A stretch of 33,386 nt of DNA from Sporosarcina sp. (GTDB lineage: Bacteria; Bacillota; Bacilli; Bacillales_A; Planococcaceae): contig NZ_JARICI010000021.1 of the NCBI RefSeq assembly GCF_029257255.1, forward strand, positions 1 through 33,386, in the 5' to 3' direction. Position 1 is the stretch's first letter; each line of letters starts with the position of its first letter. This document shows, in pieces, positions 16,992 to 25,062 of this stretch. Made by a program: the position numbers and the translations under genes. The notes under the pieces were generated by a model, which ran no database searches, was not told where the DNA came from, and was given only the letters and a program-made list of their open reading frames with translations.

Positions 16992-17007
16992 TACTAACTA
17001 GTTGGTA
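16992..17007. promoter_or_regulatory. Operator copy 2 (TACTAACTAGTTGGTA) before the 3-hydroxyacyl-CoA dehydrogenase gene
   Basis: A 16-nt inverted repeat with a single mismatched pair, placed at about +7 to +22 of the predicted transcript. It shares ACTAACTAGT with the site before the synthetase gene, making a common regulator likely. Confidence 0.6.
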
Positions 17008-17020
17008 TGTTCTGAATACT

Positions 17021-17049
17021 ATAATAACTCCTACTATTTTCTTTAGCAA
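17021..17049 (-). promoter_or_regulatory. Sigma-A promoter of the 3-hydroxyacyl-CoA dehydrogenase gene
   Basis: On the minus strand TTGCTA (17044-17049) and TATTAT (17021-17026) are exactly 17 nt apart, 4/6 and 5/6 matches. The ACTAGT operator follows directly. Confidence 0.6.
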
Positions 17050-17116
17050 GTAGAATTAACGATTGTAAATAGAATACTTCGTCCGTTTTCTGGAAAAACG
17101 AGATTCTATCTCACAC

Positions 17117-17146
17117 TTGAATACATCTTATAAAACTGATTATAGC
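17117..17146 (+). promoter_or_regulatory. Candidate promoter of the MHYT-GGDEF-EAL gene
   Basis: TTGAAT (17117-17122) and TATAGC (17141-17146) are 18 nt apart, about 90 nt before the SD. It is a moderate match only. Confidence 0.35.
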
Positions 17147-17235
17147 TATCTATTTATTCGTTATTTACATATGACCTATTAAGTTTCATGTTTCGACCGA
17201 TAAAGCATATAAAGTATATAAAGCGAGGTGCACAG

Positions 17236-19587
17236 TTGGACCATTCTTATTTCACCATGATTTTTCAACATAATCTTTATTTAATGGTTCTTTCCTATCT
17301 AATAGCTGCCATTTCGGCATACGCCTCCATCGATTTAGCCAGAAGAGTCATGTTTTCTTCAGGTACGGGTAAAATCCTCTGGCTGATTTCCGGCGGGGCA
17401 ACATTGGGTATTGGTATTTGGTCTATGCATTTTATTGCCATGCTTGCACACGATTTTCCTATACCCGTATATTATAATACGTTCTTGGTCATTGTTTCTG
17501 TTATTCTCGCAGTCCTTGCATGTATAGTGGGATATTTTCTTATTTCGCGTAATCTCGAAGATCGGATGAATTTTTGGTTAGCCGGTATCTTGATGGGATT
17601 AGGAATTGTAGCTATGCACTATGTAGGCACAGAAGCTATTCGGCCTTTGACTATTACTTATAATGTTTCACTTGTTGTTGTATCAATTACTATCGCTATT
17701 TTTGCTTCATTGGTAGCACTATGGGTTGGATTTCTTTCTCCTTATGCAAAGAGCAAAATGTCCTGGAAGTTAAAATGTATAGCTTCATTCATCATGGCAG
17801 TCGCAATTGCCGGAATGCATTACACTGGAATGGCCGCTTCTAATTTTTTCGAATCAACGGCAACTGAACATTCTTTTGAAACGGGGATTGATACAACGTT
17901 ACTCGCTTGGATAGTAGCAATCGTGACGATACTGATCTTTTCGTTATTCTTCTTTTCCATTATTTTTGATCGCTTTATTAAGAAACAAGAAATTGTACAA
18001 AATACGATTCTTGACTCTGCAGCAGATGGAATTATTCTAACCGATCAAGCTAACCAGATAATTCACGCGAATCCTGCTTTTTATCTTTTAATGGAGCGAG
18101 CCAATGTAAAGACAAATTCTATAAAATTGCATGATTTTCATCATTTGTTAACAAAAGATATTGTAAGCAAACAAGAATTCCATCTGGAAATCGAAGACTT
18201 CATTTTTGAAGTAAAGAGACACGATGTAAAAGAAGAGGCATTAAACAGCTCCCTATGGATGATTCGCGACATAACAGAATCCATCCATTCCAAACGCCGC
18301 ATCGAACATCTTGCTTATCATGACCAGCTTACTAATCTGCCTAACCGCTACCAACTAGATTCAATTTTGCAAGATTGGCTGCAACATGGAAACGAAATCG
18401 GATGTATTTTATTTAATGTGGACAGATTGAAGTTCATTAATGATACGCTCGGACTTGCAGCGGGAGATGCGTCCCTTCAGTATATTTCAAAAGTTTTAAA
18501 GGAAAATATGGAGGATCGTGATTTTCTCGCAAGAATCGGTAGTGATGAATTTGTAATGCTGGTTGCTGGCGAAAAAGTAAAAAACCTCCAATCAATCGCT
18601 GCACAATGTATGGAAGAAATTCGCCAGCCTTTCACATGTGAGGGAATATATATCAATATCACTTTGAGTGCAGGTTATTGCAAATTTCCAAAGGAAGCTG
18701 ACTCTGCCCATGAGCTTCTACAATTCGCAGACTTAGCCATGTCCGAATCAAAACAGAATGGAAAAAATCAAGCAACTGCTTTTAATATTGCGATTAAAGA
18801 AGAGCATAAGCGTCGTCTTCAATTGGAAGATGCTTTATCGACAGCTCTTGAGGACCGTCAATTTCATCTGCTCTATCAACCGAAAATTATGTTGGATAGC
18901 AATAAAATTTTCGGTGCGGAAGCCCTATTACGATGGGTTCATCCGGTCTATGGCTTTGTGTCTCCAGTAGATTTCATTCCGATTGCTGAAGAGAAGGGTT
19001 TGATCCATGCAATCGGTGAGTGGGTATTGCGCGAAGCTTGCACACAATGGAAGAAATGGGCCGATGAAATCCAAGAACCTCCGATTATTGCTGTCAATAT
19101 CTCCCCTCTTCAATTGACGAGGGAGGACTTCTTTGAACGCGTCATGCAGATTATTGAAGATACGAAAATGAATCCTAAATATCTCGAATTAGAGATTACT
19201 GAATCAGCTTCACTCGCCTATGAAACGCAGACTATATTAACTGAGATTGCAGAAGTAGGAATTCACATTTCATTGGATGATTTTGGAACCGGCTACTCGT
19301 CGTTCAGCCAATTAAAAGAACTGCCTATCCATGTACTGAAAATCGATAAGTCCTTTTTGGATGATCTACTCGGCAATGAAGGACAAGAAGCCATTGTCCG
19401 CTCTATTATCCAGCTTGGTCATAACCTGAATTTGCAAGTTGTGATGGAAGGTGTGGAGGAGAAAGAGGAAGTAGATTGGCTGCGGAAAGAACATTGTGAC
19501 TTTGTTCAAGGGTATTATTTCTATAAGCCTTTGAAACCGGCTCTTTTATTAGAATCATTAAAAACTCAATTTACACTGCAACATTAA
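17236..19587 (+). CDS. MHYT-sensor GGDEF-EAL protein, probably a c-di-GMP phosphodiesterase
   Basis: 783 residues from a TTG at 17236. Seven hydrophobic segments form an MHYT sensor with the three repeats MHFIAM, MHYVGT and MHYTGM (residues about 64, 127 and 194), thought to bind a metal for gas or redox sensing. A short PAS-like part (about 255-350) is followed by GGDEF and EAL domains. The GGDEF motif is GSDEF (about 435), and the first metal Asp is replaced (FNVDRLK for FDxDRFK), so cyclase activity is doubtful. The EAL domain keeps EALLRW, NISPLQL, ELEITES, DDFGTGYSS, KIDKSF and EGVE, so hydrolysis looks intact. The start is chosen by GAGGTG at 17225-17230; an ATG at 17188 has no SD. Terminator at 19591-19627. 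Confidence 0.92.
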   Translation: MDHSYFTMIFQHNLYLMVLSYLIAAISAYASIDLARRVMFSSGTGKILWLISGGATLGIGIWSMHFIAMLAHDFPIPVYYNTFLVIVSVILAVLACIVGYFLISRNLEDRMNFWLAGILMGLGIVAMHYVGTEAIRPLTITYNVSLVVVSITIAIFASLVALWVGFLSPYAKSKMSWKLKCIASFIMAVAIAGMHYTGMAASNFFESTATEHSFETGIDTTLLAWIVAIVTILIFSLFFFSIIFDRFIKKQEIVQNTILDSAADGIILTDQANQIIHANPAFYLLMERANVKTNSIKLHDFHHLLTKDIVSKQEFHLEIEDFIFEVKRHDVKEEALNSSLWMIRDITESIHSKRRIEHLAYHDQLTNLPNRYQLDSILQDWLQHGNEIGCILFNVDRLKFINDTLGLAAGDASLQYISKVLKENMEDRDFLARIGSDEFVMLVAGEKVKNLQSIAAQCMEEIRQPFTCEGIYINITLSAGYCKFPKEADSAHELLQFADLAMSESKQNGKNQATAFNIAIKEEHKRRLQLEDALSTALEDRQFHLLYQPKIMLDSNKIFGAEALLRWVHPVYGFVSPVDFIPIAEEKGLIHAIGEWVLREACTQWKKWADEIQEPPIIAVNISPLQLTREDFFERVMQIIEDTKMNPKYLELEITESASLAYETQTILTEIAEVGIHISLDDFGTGYSSFSQLKELPIHVLKIDKSFLDDLLGNEGQEAIVRSIIQLGHNLNLQVVMEGVEEKEEVDWLRKEHCDFVQGYYFYKPLKPALLLESLKTQFTLQH

Positions 19588-19590
19588 CAT

Positions 19591-19627
19591 AACGCAGCGA
19601 GATGTAGTGATCTTGCTGCGTTTTTTT
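19591..19627 (+). terminator. Intrinsic terminator of the GGDEF-EAL gene
   Basis: A 13-bp stem (AACGCAGCGAGAT with ATCTTGCTGCGTT) is followed by T7. It begins 4 nt after the stop codon. Confidence 0.93.
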
Positions 19628-19688
19628 AGCAATCTTCATTTTTCCAGTGGTCCCTTTGGGTCAAAAAGTAGAATTTTTCGAAAAATCA

Positions 19689-19718
19689 TTGCTAGCAGAA
19701 GCTCGTTTAGCTTATGAT
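19689..19718 (+). promoter_or_regulatory. Candidate promoter of the YiaA/B-like gene
   Basis: TTGCTA (19689-19694) and TATGAT (19713-19718) are 18 nt apart, about 24 nt upstream of the start codon. Confidence 0.45.
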
Positions 19719-19741
19719 AATCGAAAGGGGTGATAGATTAC

Positions 19742-20212
19742 ATGATGAATGATAATGAAGATTTGTTTGATAAGAATAAACGAAACGACTCGAAAATGAA
19801 GACTCAGCGAAGAGAAGGTGAACCTACTTCAGCTTTTAAAGGTGCAGCATATGCAGCACTAATCATCGGAGTAGGCGCCTATCTATTAGGTTTGTATAAT
19901 GCAGCAATGGAACTGAATGAAAAAGGGTATTACTTTGCCATTTTGATATTCGGACTCTATTCAGCTGTCTCTCTGCAGAAAGCAGTCCGCGATAGAGAAG
20001 AAGGAATTCCTGTTACGAACATTTATTTTGGCCTCAGTTGGTTTGCACTACTTACATCTATCTTATTAATGGCCATTGGTTTGTTCAATGCCGGTAGTAT
20101 TATTTTGAGTGAAAAAGGTTTTTACGGAATGGCTTTTGTTCTAAGTATATTTGCCGCAATCACTGTTCAGAAAAATGTTCGCGATACCCAGAAATCAAGA
20201 GATTCTAATTGA
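19742..20212 (+). CDS. YiaA/YiaB-type inner-membrane protein
   Basis: 156 residues. A charged cytoplasmic N-terminal tail of about 30 residues precedes two copies of a two-helix unit. Copy one is AAYAALIIGVGAYLLGLYNAA...EKGYYFAILIFGLYSAVSLQKAVRD; copy two is FGLSWFALLTSILLMAIGLFNAG...EKGFYGMAFVLSIFAAITVQKNVRD. The repeated EKG(Y/F)Y...QK.VRD endings are the YiaAB two-helix domain signature. Function is unknown for the whole family. The SD AAAGGGGTGAT overlaps a GTG at 19730, so the ATG at 19742 (7 nt beyond) is the likely start. It is monocistronic; a long hairpin follows. Confidence 0.88.
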   Translation: MMNDNEDLFDKNKRNDSKMKTQRREGEPTSAFKGAAYAALIIGVGAYLLGLYNAAMELNEKGYYFAILIFGLYSAVSLQKAVRDREEGIPVTNIYFGLSWFALLTSILLMAIGLFNAGSIILSEKGFYGMAFVLSIFAAITVQKNVRDTQKSRDSN

Positions 20213-20251
20213 GTTTTTTCTTTTCAGTTTAAAGCAACAGAAAAGCGTAAA

Positions 20252-20306
20252 AGAGGAATCCTAATGCTGAACATTGATGATTGAATGTCAGCACTAGGAT
20301 TCCTCT
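20252..20306. terminator. Long imperfect hairpin after the YiaA/B-like gene
   Basis: AGAGGAATCCTAATGCTGAACATT pairs with AATGTCAGCACTAGGATTCCTCT, about 22 bp with one mismatch and one bulge and an 8-nt loop. The tail ATTTAATTT is not a strict T-run. It probably terminates transcription from both sides, since the gene to the right is convergent. Confidence 0.6.
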
Positions 20307-20330
20307 ATTTAATTTCGTTACAAGAAAGCT

Positions 20331-20414
20331 TTATCTTTTTGTATATCGAAAAATCGGAACACCTTCTTTAACTGTATAGCTTGTCATTTGTAAAGGAACC
20401 ATTGGATTGTCTTC
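20331..20414 (-). pseudogene. Detached C-terminal tail of the DHFR-like gene
   Basis: Immediately after the TAG at 20415 the same frame continues for 27 sense codons (EDNPMVPLQMTSYTVKEGVP, then IFRYTKR) to a TAA at 20331. This is the expected ending of RibD-C/YyaP-type proteins, so a single base change in one codon separates it from the body of the gene. Confidence 0.75.
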
Positions 20415-20855
20415 CTAAAAAAGACGTATCCCATTTCCTAGAATGATAGGTATAATACCGATAATATACTCGTCGATGACATTCATTTTAACAAATGCAT
20501 CCGTCAGCATGCTGCCTCCGAACAGCCAAATGTCTTTCCCCTGCTTGCTTTGAAGATTTTGAACAAACGAAACTATATCTTCATTGACGAATGTCACATT
20601 ACCCGCATTTTTTTGCTTCTTGGACGTAAAGACGATAATTTGTTGATCAGCAAACATTTCCATCGGGCAAGTTTCAAACGATTTCCTTCCCATTACAACA
20701 GTATCAATCCCGCCCATAAAATCTGGAAAACTAAAATCGGTCTCGGTATCTAATTTGGACTGCCCATCACCTGCAATCCAATCATACCCCCCGTCAGATT
20801 CTGCTATATAGCCATCTAAACTCATCGCTAAATTTAAAATAATTTTTCTCTTCAT
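20415..20855 (-). CDS. DHFR-like (RibD C-terminal / YyaP family) reductase, truncated by an in-frame TAG
   Basis: 146 residues. KIILNLAMSLDGYIAESDGGYDW is the standard opening of the RibD-C family, followed by DTVVMGRKSFE, a QIIVFTSKK nucleotide-side strand, KDIWLFGGSMLTDAF and IIPIILGNGIRLF. Intact relatives are about 175 residues and continue after GIRLF with K-E-x-NP; here that Lys codon position is TAG (AAG to TAG would suffice). The remaining 27 codons lie in frame downstream. The product may be inactive or merely shortened. The ATG at 20855 has a clear TAGGAG SD. The native substrate is unknown; members are NADPH-dependent reductases. It could also be a sequencing error. Confidence 0.8.
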   Translation of the reverse strand: MKRKIILNLAMSLDGYIAESDGGYDWIAGDGQSKLDTETDFSFPDFMGGIDTVVMGRKSFETCPMEMFADQQIIVFTSKKQKNAGNVTFVNEDIVSFVQNLQSKQGKDIWLFGGSMLTDAFVKMNVIDEYIIGIIPIILGNGIRLF

Positions 20856-21018
20856 ATGCTAACTCTCCTATCAAATGTCCTACATACTTTCAACGTAAAA
20901 TCACTTACTATCACTTCTATCCTCATTTATAGTAACAGCTAGTAGGATTCTAAGCTGCGTGATCATTCACGATGTAGAAACCATAACATAAAATCGGATC
21001 GACAAGACTGATGTAATC

Positions 21019-21218
21019 ATGGAATTAGGAGAAAAAGATTTTCAGTTACATAAATACTGGGTTATATTCAGTAAAACGACAAAGAGCTGCTGACAGTTTT
21101 ACGCACCTATATTGGTAGTCTTAACGATTTCTATTAACATAGCTTGCATACTGAACCATTTTTTGAGAAAATCGGTCTACTACGATTTTTAAATGAAATT
21201 GAGGTGTCTTTCTTTTGA
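21019..21218 (+). pseudogene. Decayed small gene upstream of the LD-carboxypeptidase
   Basis: Two frames join into one plausible protein. Frame A from ATG 21019 reads MELGEKDFQLHKYWVIFSK and runs off at a TGA (21093). Adding one A to the A-run at 21073-21076 moves into frame B, NDKELLTVLRTYIGSLNDFY, then an in-frame TAA (21135), then HSLHTEPFFEKIGLLRFLNE and on to a TGA at 21218. The TGA overlaps the TTG start of the next gene (TTGA). So one deletion and one nonsense change would restore about 65 residues. The original start may be further left; no good SD is visible. The family is not recognised. Confidence 0.5.
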
Positions 21219-22228
21219 TCTCCTATCCAATTTTAAAAAAGAACGCAACCATCGGTGTCACTGCGCCTTCGTCAGGTCTTCCAGAAGAACTGTTTCCTCT
21301 TCTGAAGATGTCGTCTGAGCGAATGGAAGCAAGGGGCTTTACAGTTGTGATAGGCGAAACAGCCTGGAAGCAATATAAAGCGAAATCTGCTTCTGCTACA
21401 GAGCGGGCTGATGAATTGAATCAGATGATGGCGGACGAAAAGATTGATCTCATTATTCCTCCTTGGGGTGGAGAATTGCTGATTGAAATGCTCGAGTATA
21501 TCGACTTTGAACAAATGAAACCAAAGTGGATTCTCGGCTATTCAGATATCAGTCTCTTACTGTTGGCAATTACATTAAAGACTGGGATGGCTACTGCACA
21601 TGGCACTAATTTAGTGGACCTGCGAGGAGAATGGGAAGATGACACGACAGCCATGTGGCACCCTGTATTAACGACTCAGGTGGGTAATGAAATTTTGCAG
21701 CATTCTTCCCCTGCTTATCAAATAGAATGGCAGCATGAAAATCCTTCACCTTGTATTTTTCATTTGACAGAACAAACAGCATGGAAATCTCTTTTAGAAC
21801 AACCCGTGGAATTCCAGGGTCGACTGCTCGGCGGCTGTATAGACGTTATTCGGCATCTTATGGGAACCCCTTATGGCGATGTCTCTAACTTTTCTAAACA
21901 ATATATCCATGACGAACCTATTATCTGGTATTTCGAGAACTGTGAATTGTCCACGACCGACTTACGCAGAACACTTGTGCAAATGAAACTCGCTGGGTGG
22001 TTTGCAAATTGTGCAGGCATCATGTTTGGCAGAAGTGTAGCGAATATTTCAGTAGATGATTATACCGCAATTGATGTTTACCAAGATCTGTGGAACGAGC
22101 TGCAAATTCCGATCATATATGATATCGACTGTGGTCATGCTCCCCCTCAGAATACGCTGATCAATGGAGCTTATGCAGAAGTGACTCTTTCAAATGACAG
22201 AGGGACTATTTTACAACGATTTGTATGA
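21215..22228 (+). CDS. LD-carboxypeptidase / MccF-like serine peptidase (family S66)
   Basis: 337 residues. S66 enzymes cleave the L,D bond of the murein tetrapeptide or, in the MccF branch, inactivate peptidyl-nucleotide toxins. Visible signature: N-terminal IGVTAPSSG, PPWGGE, then KWILGYSDIS with the nucleophile Ser110. The catalytic Glu is in WYFENCE and the His in IDCGHAPPQNTL near the C-terminus. The absence of a signal peptide suggests cytoplasmic action, in recycling or self-immunity. The YFENCE block and the length fit the MccF-like subgroup. The TTG start at 21215 has GAGGTG about 9 nt upstream. A decayed small ORF overlaps the start by 4 nt. Confidence 0.9.
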   Translation: MISYPILKKNATIGVTAPSSGLPEELFPLLKMSSERMEARGFTVVIGETAWKQYKAKSASATERADELNQMMADEKIDLIIPPWGGELLIEMLEYIDFEQMKPKWILGYSDISLLLLAITLKTGMATAHGTNLVDLRGEWEDDTTAMWHPVLTTQVGNEILQHSSPAYQIEWQHENPSPCIFHLTEQTAWKSLLEQPVEFQGRLLGGCIDVIRHLMGTPYGDVSNFSKQYIHDEPIIWYFENCELSTTDLRRTLVQMKLAGWFANCAGIMFGRSVANISVDDYTAIDVYQDLWNELQIPIIYDIDCGHAPPQNTLINGAYAEVTLSNDRGTILQRFV

Positions 22229-22327
22229 AATAGCTGTCTAATGCATGCACTACAATCACCTTTCTTTTTATAATCATTCTGTTTCGTGTTAACATAAAAG
22301 AAGTACAATTCATGAGGAGTGAGCAAA

Positions 22328-23212
22328 ATGAATGAAAAACAATTTGACAAAGTGAAAAATGGTAAAGGCTTCATTGCGGCGTTGGACCAGAGTGGCGGAA
22401 GTACGCCAAAAGCATTAGCAGCATACGGAGTGAAAGAGGACAGTTATTCGAATGAAGATGAAATGTTCAAAATGGTACATGACATGCGGACACGAATCAT
22501 TACATCACCTTCTTTTGATGCGGATCATATCCTGGGAGCCATTTTATTCGAACAAACGATGGATCGTGAAATTGAGGGCATGTACACTGCAGATTATCTA
22601 GCAGACCAGAAAGGTATCGTCCCTTTCCTGAAAATCGATAAAGGCCTTGCAGATGAAGAAAACGGCGTTCAATTGATGAAGCCGATCACTGATTTGGATG
22701 ACACGCTGAAGCGCGCGAACGAACGCCATATTTTTGGTACTAAAATGCGCTCCGTCATTAAAGAGCCGAATGAAAAAGGTATCAAAGCGGTTGTTGATCA
22801 GCAATTTGAAGTAGGTAAACAAATCCTTGCTGCCGGTCTTATTCCAATTATTGAACCTGAAGTTGATATTAACAGCGCAGATAAAAAAGCATGTGAATCA
22901 TTACTGAAATCTGAAATCCTTAAGCATTTGGATCAGCTTCAAGATCATGAAAACGTCATGCTGAAATTAACGATTCCGACAGAAGCAAACTTGTACAAAG
23001 AGCTAATCGATCATCCCCGCGTTGTTCGTGTCGTTGCTCTCTCAGGCGGATATTCAACGGATATCGCGAATGAAAAACTGAAAGAAAACGACGGGCTCAT
23101 CGCTAGTTTCTCACGCGCATTGAGTCAGGACCTGAATGCAAATCAAACAGATGAAGAGTTTAACCGCGAGCTTGGAAAAGCAGTACAATCTATTTATGAA
23201 GCTTCTATTTAA
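22328..23212 (+). CDS. fda: Class I fructose-bisphosphate aldolase
   Basis: 294 residues, Schiff-base type. It interconverts fructose-1,6-bisphosphate with DHAP and glyceraldehyde-3-phosphate in glycolysis and gluconeogenesis. The sequence follows the staphylococcal FdaB type throughout: [71 protein letters not shown], the Lys in [10 protein letters not shown] (Schiff-base candidate) and [10 protein letters not shown] for phosphate binding. GAGGAG ends at 22319, where a GTG opens the frame; the ATG at 22328, 8 nt beyond, is the proper start. Monocistronic, with a strong terminator directly after. Confidence 0.95.
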   Translation: MNEKQFDKVKNGKGFIAALDQSGGSTPKALAAYGVKEDSYSNEDEMFKMVHDMRTRIITSPSFDADHILGAILFEQTMDREIEGMYTADYLADQKGIVPFLKIDKGLADEENGVQLMKPITDLDDTLKRANERHIFGTKMRSVIKEPNEKGIKAVVDQQFEVGKQILAAGLIPIIEPEVDINSADKKACESLLKSEILKHLDQLQDHENVMLKLTIPTEANLYKELIDHPRVVRVVALSGGYSTDIANEKLKENDGLIASFSRALSQDLNANQTDEEFNRELGKAVQSIYEASI

Positions 23213-23220
23213 TTGAAGAA

Positions 23221-23251
23221 AGCCAGTGCCGACATTCGGCACTGGCTTTTT
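23221..23251 (+). terminator. Intrinsic terminator of the aldolase gene
   Basis: A 12-bp perfect stem (AGCCAGTGCCGA with TCGGCACTGGCT), 3-nt loop and T5 tail. Confidence 0.93.
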
Positions 23252-23322
23252 GATTAGATCTTCACTATTCAGCACTAGGTAGCTTGCCATGTATTATTGC
23301 TTCTAGCATTATTCCACCTCAT

Positions 23323-23883
23323 TTACCTAGTCCGCTTCTGTTCTTCTCTTAAAATCGAAAAAAACTTCAAGTCATGAAAGCGCCCATCAGAAAGAAAGCC
23401 TTTTCTCATCGTCCCCTCATACGTCATGCCTGACTTCTCCATCACTTTATGGGAGCCTGTATTTTCAGCTATACACCTGGCTTGAATCCGTTCCAATTCC
23501 AATTCTGTAAAGCCGAATTCAATAATTCGTTTTGCTGCTTCTGTTGTAATTCCCTTTCCCCAAAATGGTTCAGATAGCACGTAACCAATTTCTGCTGATT
23601 GATGATTCTTATTCATTGAAACAAAATCGATCGTTCCGATTAGCTGACCTGTGTCCTTCAGTACAATCCCCCATAGAGCTTTATTGAAATATTCATAACC
23701 CTTCAAAATGAAGTCAATGAACTTTTCCGTATCTTCAATTGATTGATGTTTCCCCCACGTGACATATTTCGATACGTTTTCATTTGAGCTGTATGAAAAT
23801 ATATCAGCTGTATCAGCAGAGGTAATTTTGCGCAATAACAGTCGTTCGGTCTCTAACTCTGGTAAATCATCTAAAATGTTCAT
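23323..23883 (-). CDS. GNAT N-acetyltransferase (RimJ/RimL type)
   Basis: 186 residues, one GNAT domain. LETERLLLRKITSADTADIFSY is the family opening. WGIVLKDTGQLIGTIDF and AEIGYVLSEPFWGKGITTEA (acetyl-CoA pyrophosphate loop, about residues 94-115) follow, then ARCIAENTGSHKVMEKSGMTYEGTMRKG. This group acetylates protein N-termini or small molecules; the target cannot be inferred. SD GGGAGGTAAA precedes the ATG at 23883. It is the last gene of a minus-strand set with about 60 nt to the upstream methyltransferase. Confidence 0.92.
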   Translation of the reverse strand: MNILDDLPELETERLLLRKITSADTADIFSYSSNENVSKYVTWGKHQSIEDTEKFIDFILKGYEYFNKALWGIVLKDTGQLIGTIDFVSMNKNHQSAEIGYVLSEPFWGKGITTEAAKRIIEFGFTELELERIQARCIAENTGSHKVMEKSGMTYEGTMRKGFLSDGRFHDLKFFSILREEQKRTR

Positions 23884-23943
23884 ATAATTTTACCTCCCCA
23901 GGCTATATTATATAACGCTATGTAATTACTTAGAGAAACCATT

Positions 23944-24540
23944 TTAGTGCTTCGTATTGACACTATGGATAGACAAAAACAATGTCGCATAAAGTGATTC
24001 TACAGATTTCACCTCTATCCCGGATCGCTGGATAAGCGATAAGGTGTCGCGATTTAGGTTGCATCCGTCGCAAACTCTTTTCCAGAATGGATTAAGAAAC
24101 TCCTGTGTTTTTCTAAGAATGGGCTGTTTCATTTGCACATGCTCAAAAAATAAAACGTCTGCTCCAGGCTTACTGACACGTCGAATTTCCGCTAACGCTT
24201 TCATTGGATCTGGAATCGTACAAAAAACCAGGGTTGCGATCACTGTATCAAATGTATTATCGGCAAACGGCAATGATTCTGCTGTTGTTTCGTGTAATTC
24301 GACTGGTACACTTGTGCTTTTCATTCGCTTGAAAGCCCGTTTGCTCATCAAAGGATTCGGTTCAACCGCAGTTACTTTTTCAGCATTGTGATAGTAAGGG
24401 AAATTGACACCGGTTCCTGAACCAATCTCCAGTACTTGTCCCCTTGCTGACCTAACTAATTCTGTACGCAACTGCTTAAAACGCGTTGTTTCTAAAGGCT
24501 TCATCGCCAAGTCATATAATGTAGGAAACCAGCTGGTCAT
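23944..24540 (-). CDS. Class I SAM-dependent methyltransferase
   Basis: 198 residues. Motif I is GQVLEIGSGTGVNFPYY; the acidic ribose-binding residue is in VTAVEPNP. The post-I and II motifs are AESLPFADNTFDTVIATLVFC and PDPMKALAEIRRVSKPGADVLFFEH. The C-terminal segment with KRVCDGCNLNRDT is typical of the UbiE/METTL7-like group of small methyltransferases. Substrate unknown. The frame opens at GTG 24552, fused to the GGAAGG SD; the ATG at 24540 is the better start. It follows ytxJ with a 55-nt gap on the same strand. Confidence 0.88.
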   Translation of the reverse strand: MTSWFPTLYDLAMKPLETTRFKQLRTELVRSARGQVLEIGSGTGVNFPYYHNAEKVTAVEPNPLMSKRAFKRMKSTSVPVELHETTAESLPFADNTFDTVIATLVFCTIPDPMKALAEIRRVSKPGADVLFFEHVQMKQPILRKTQEFLNPFWKRVCDGCNLNRDTLSLIQRSGIEVKSVESLYATLFLSIHSVNTKH

Positions 24541-24595
24541 ATACCTATACACCTTCCAATCAAGGCTATTTTTGGACTATCAAATTATTTTAAAA

Positions 24596-24925
24596 TTAGT
24601 AAACGTAAGTCTCTATAGCATCCTTCACTATGGATTCTTTTATATGATAGTGCGTAGCTTGCCAAATCCCTCTTTTATCTTTTAAGATTAACAGCTGCGG
24701 TGTTTCATGCTTCACTCCTAAATCCGATTCAATCGCATTTGATACATTCCTGTTCATTTGAACAATTACTACGTAAATCGGTAATTCAGTCTGAAGCTTT
24801 TGCAATTCTTTTTTAGCTGAAATACTAGCAAAACAAGTCATACTTAGTTTAAATAAAAGAAATGGCTGCTCGTCTGACTTGTCTAAAAGCGCACGCCATG
24901 TCTCTATTGATCGAATTCGATTCAT
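24596..24925 (-). CDS. ytxJ: Bacillithiol-system redox protein YtxJ (BrxC)
   Basis: 109 residues, thioredoxin-like fold. The active-site segment LFKLSMTCFAS corresponds to the K-x-S-x-T-C-P-x-S motif of YtxJ, here with Phe-Ala in place of the usual Pro-Ile/Val after the single Cys. The cis-Pro loop is HETPQLLIL (about 73-81). YtxJ/BrxC is a monothiol bacilliredoxin-like protein that removes bacillithiol from proteins, so the organism very likely makes bacillithiol. The AAGGGAGAG SD supports the ATG at 24925. It is the first gene of a probable pair with the methyltransferase. Confidence 0.88.
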   Translation of the reverse strand: MNRIRSIETWRALLDKSDEQPFLLFKLSMTCFASISAKKELQKLQTELPIYVVIVQMNRNVSNAIESDLGVKHETPQLLILKDKRGIWQATHYHIKESIVKDAIETYVY

Positions 24926-25006
24926 GATAAGCTCTCCCTTTTTTCACCCTACTCTTTACTATATATTGTATACATCTCTATAGGTGAAATGCTTGTTTTT
25001 TGCCTG

Positions 25007-25049
25007 AAAAAAACCTGTGCGAAAAACTCGAAAGTTTCTGGCACAGGTT
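25007..25049 (-). terminator. Intrinsic terminator of tlp
   Basis: Stem AACCTGTGC with GCACAGGTT plus an inner AAACT/AGTTT stem; the minus-strand tail is T-rich (seven T). It begins about 14 nt after the tlp stop. Confidence 0.88.
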
Positions 25050-25062
25050 AGATTTCGCCGAG

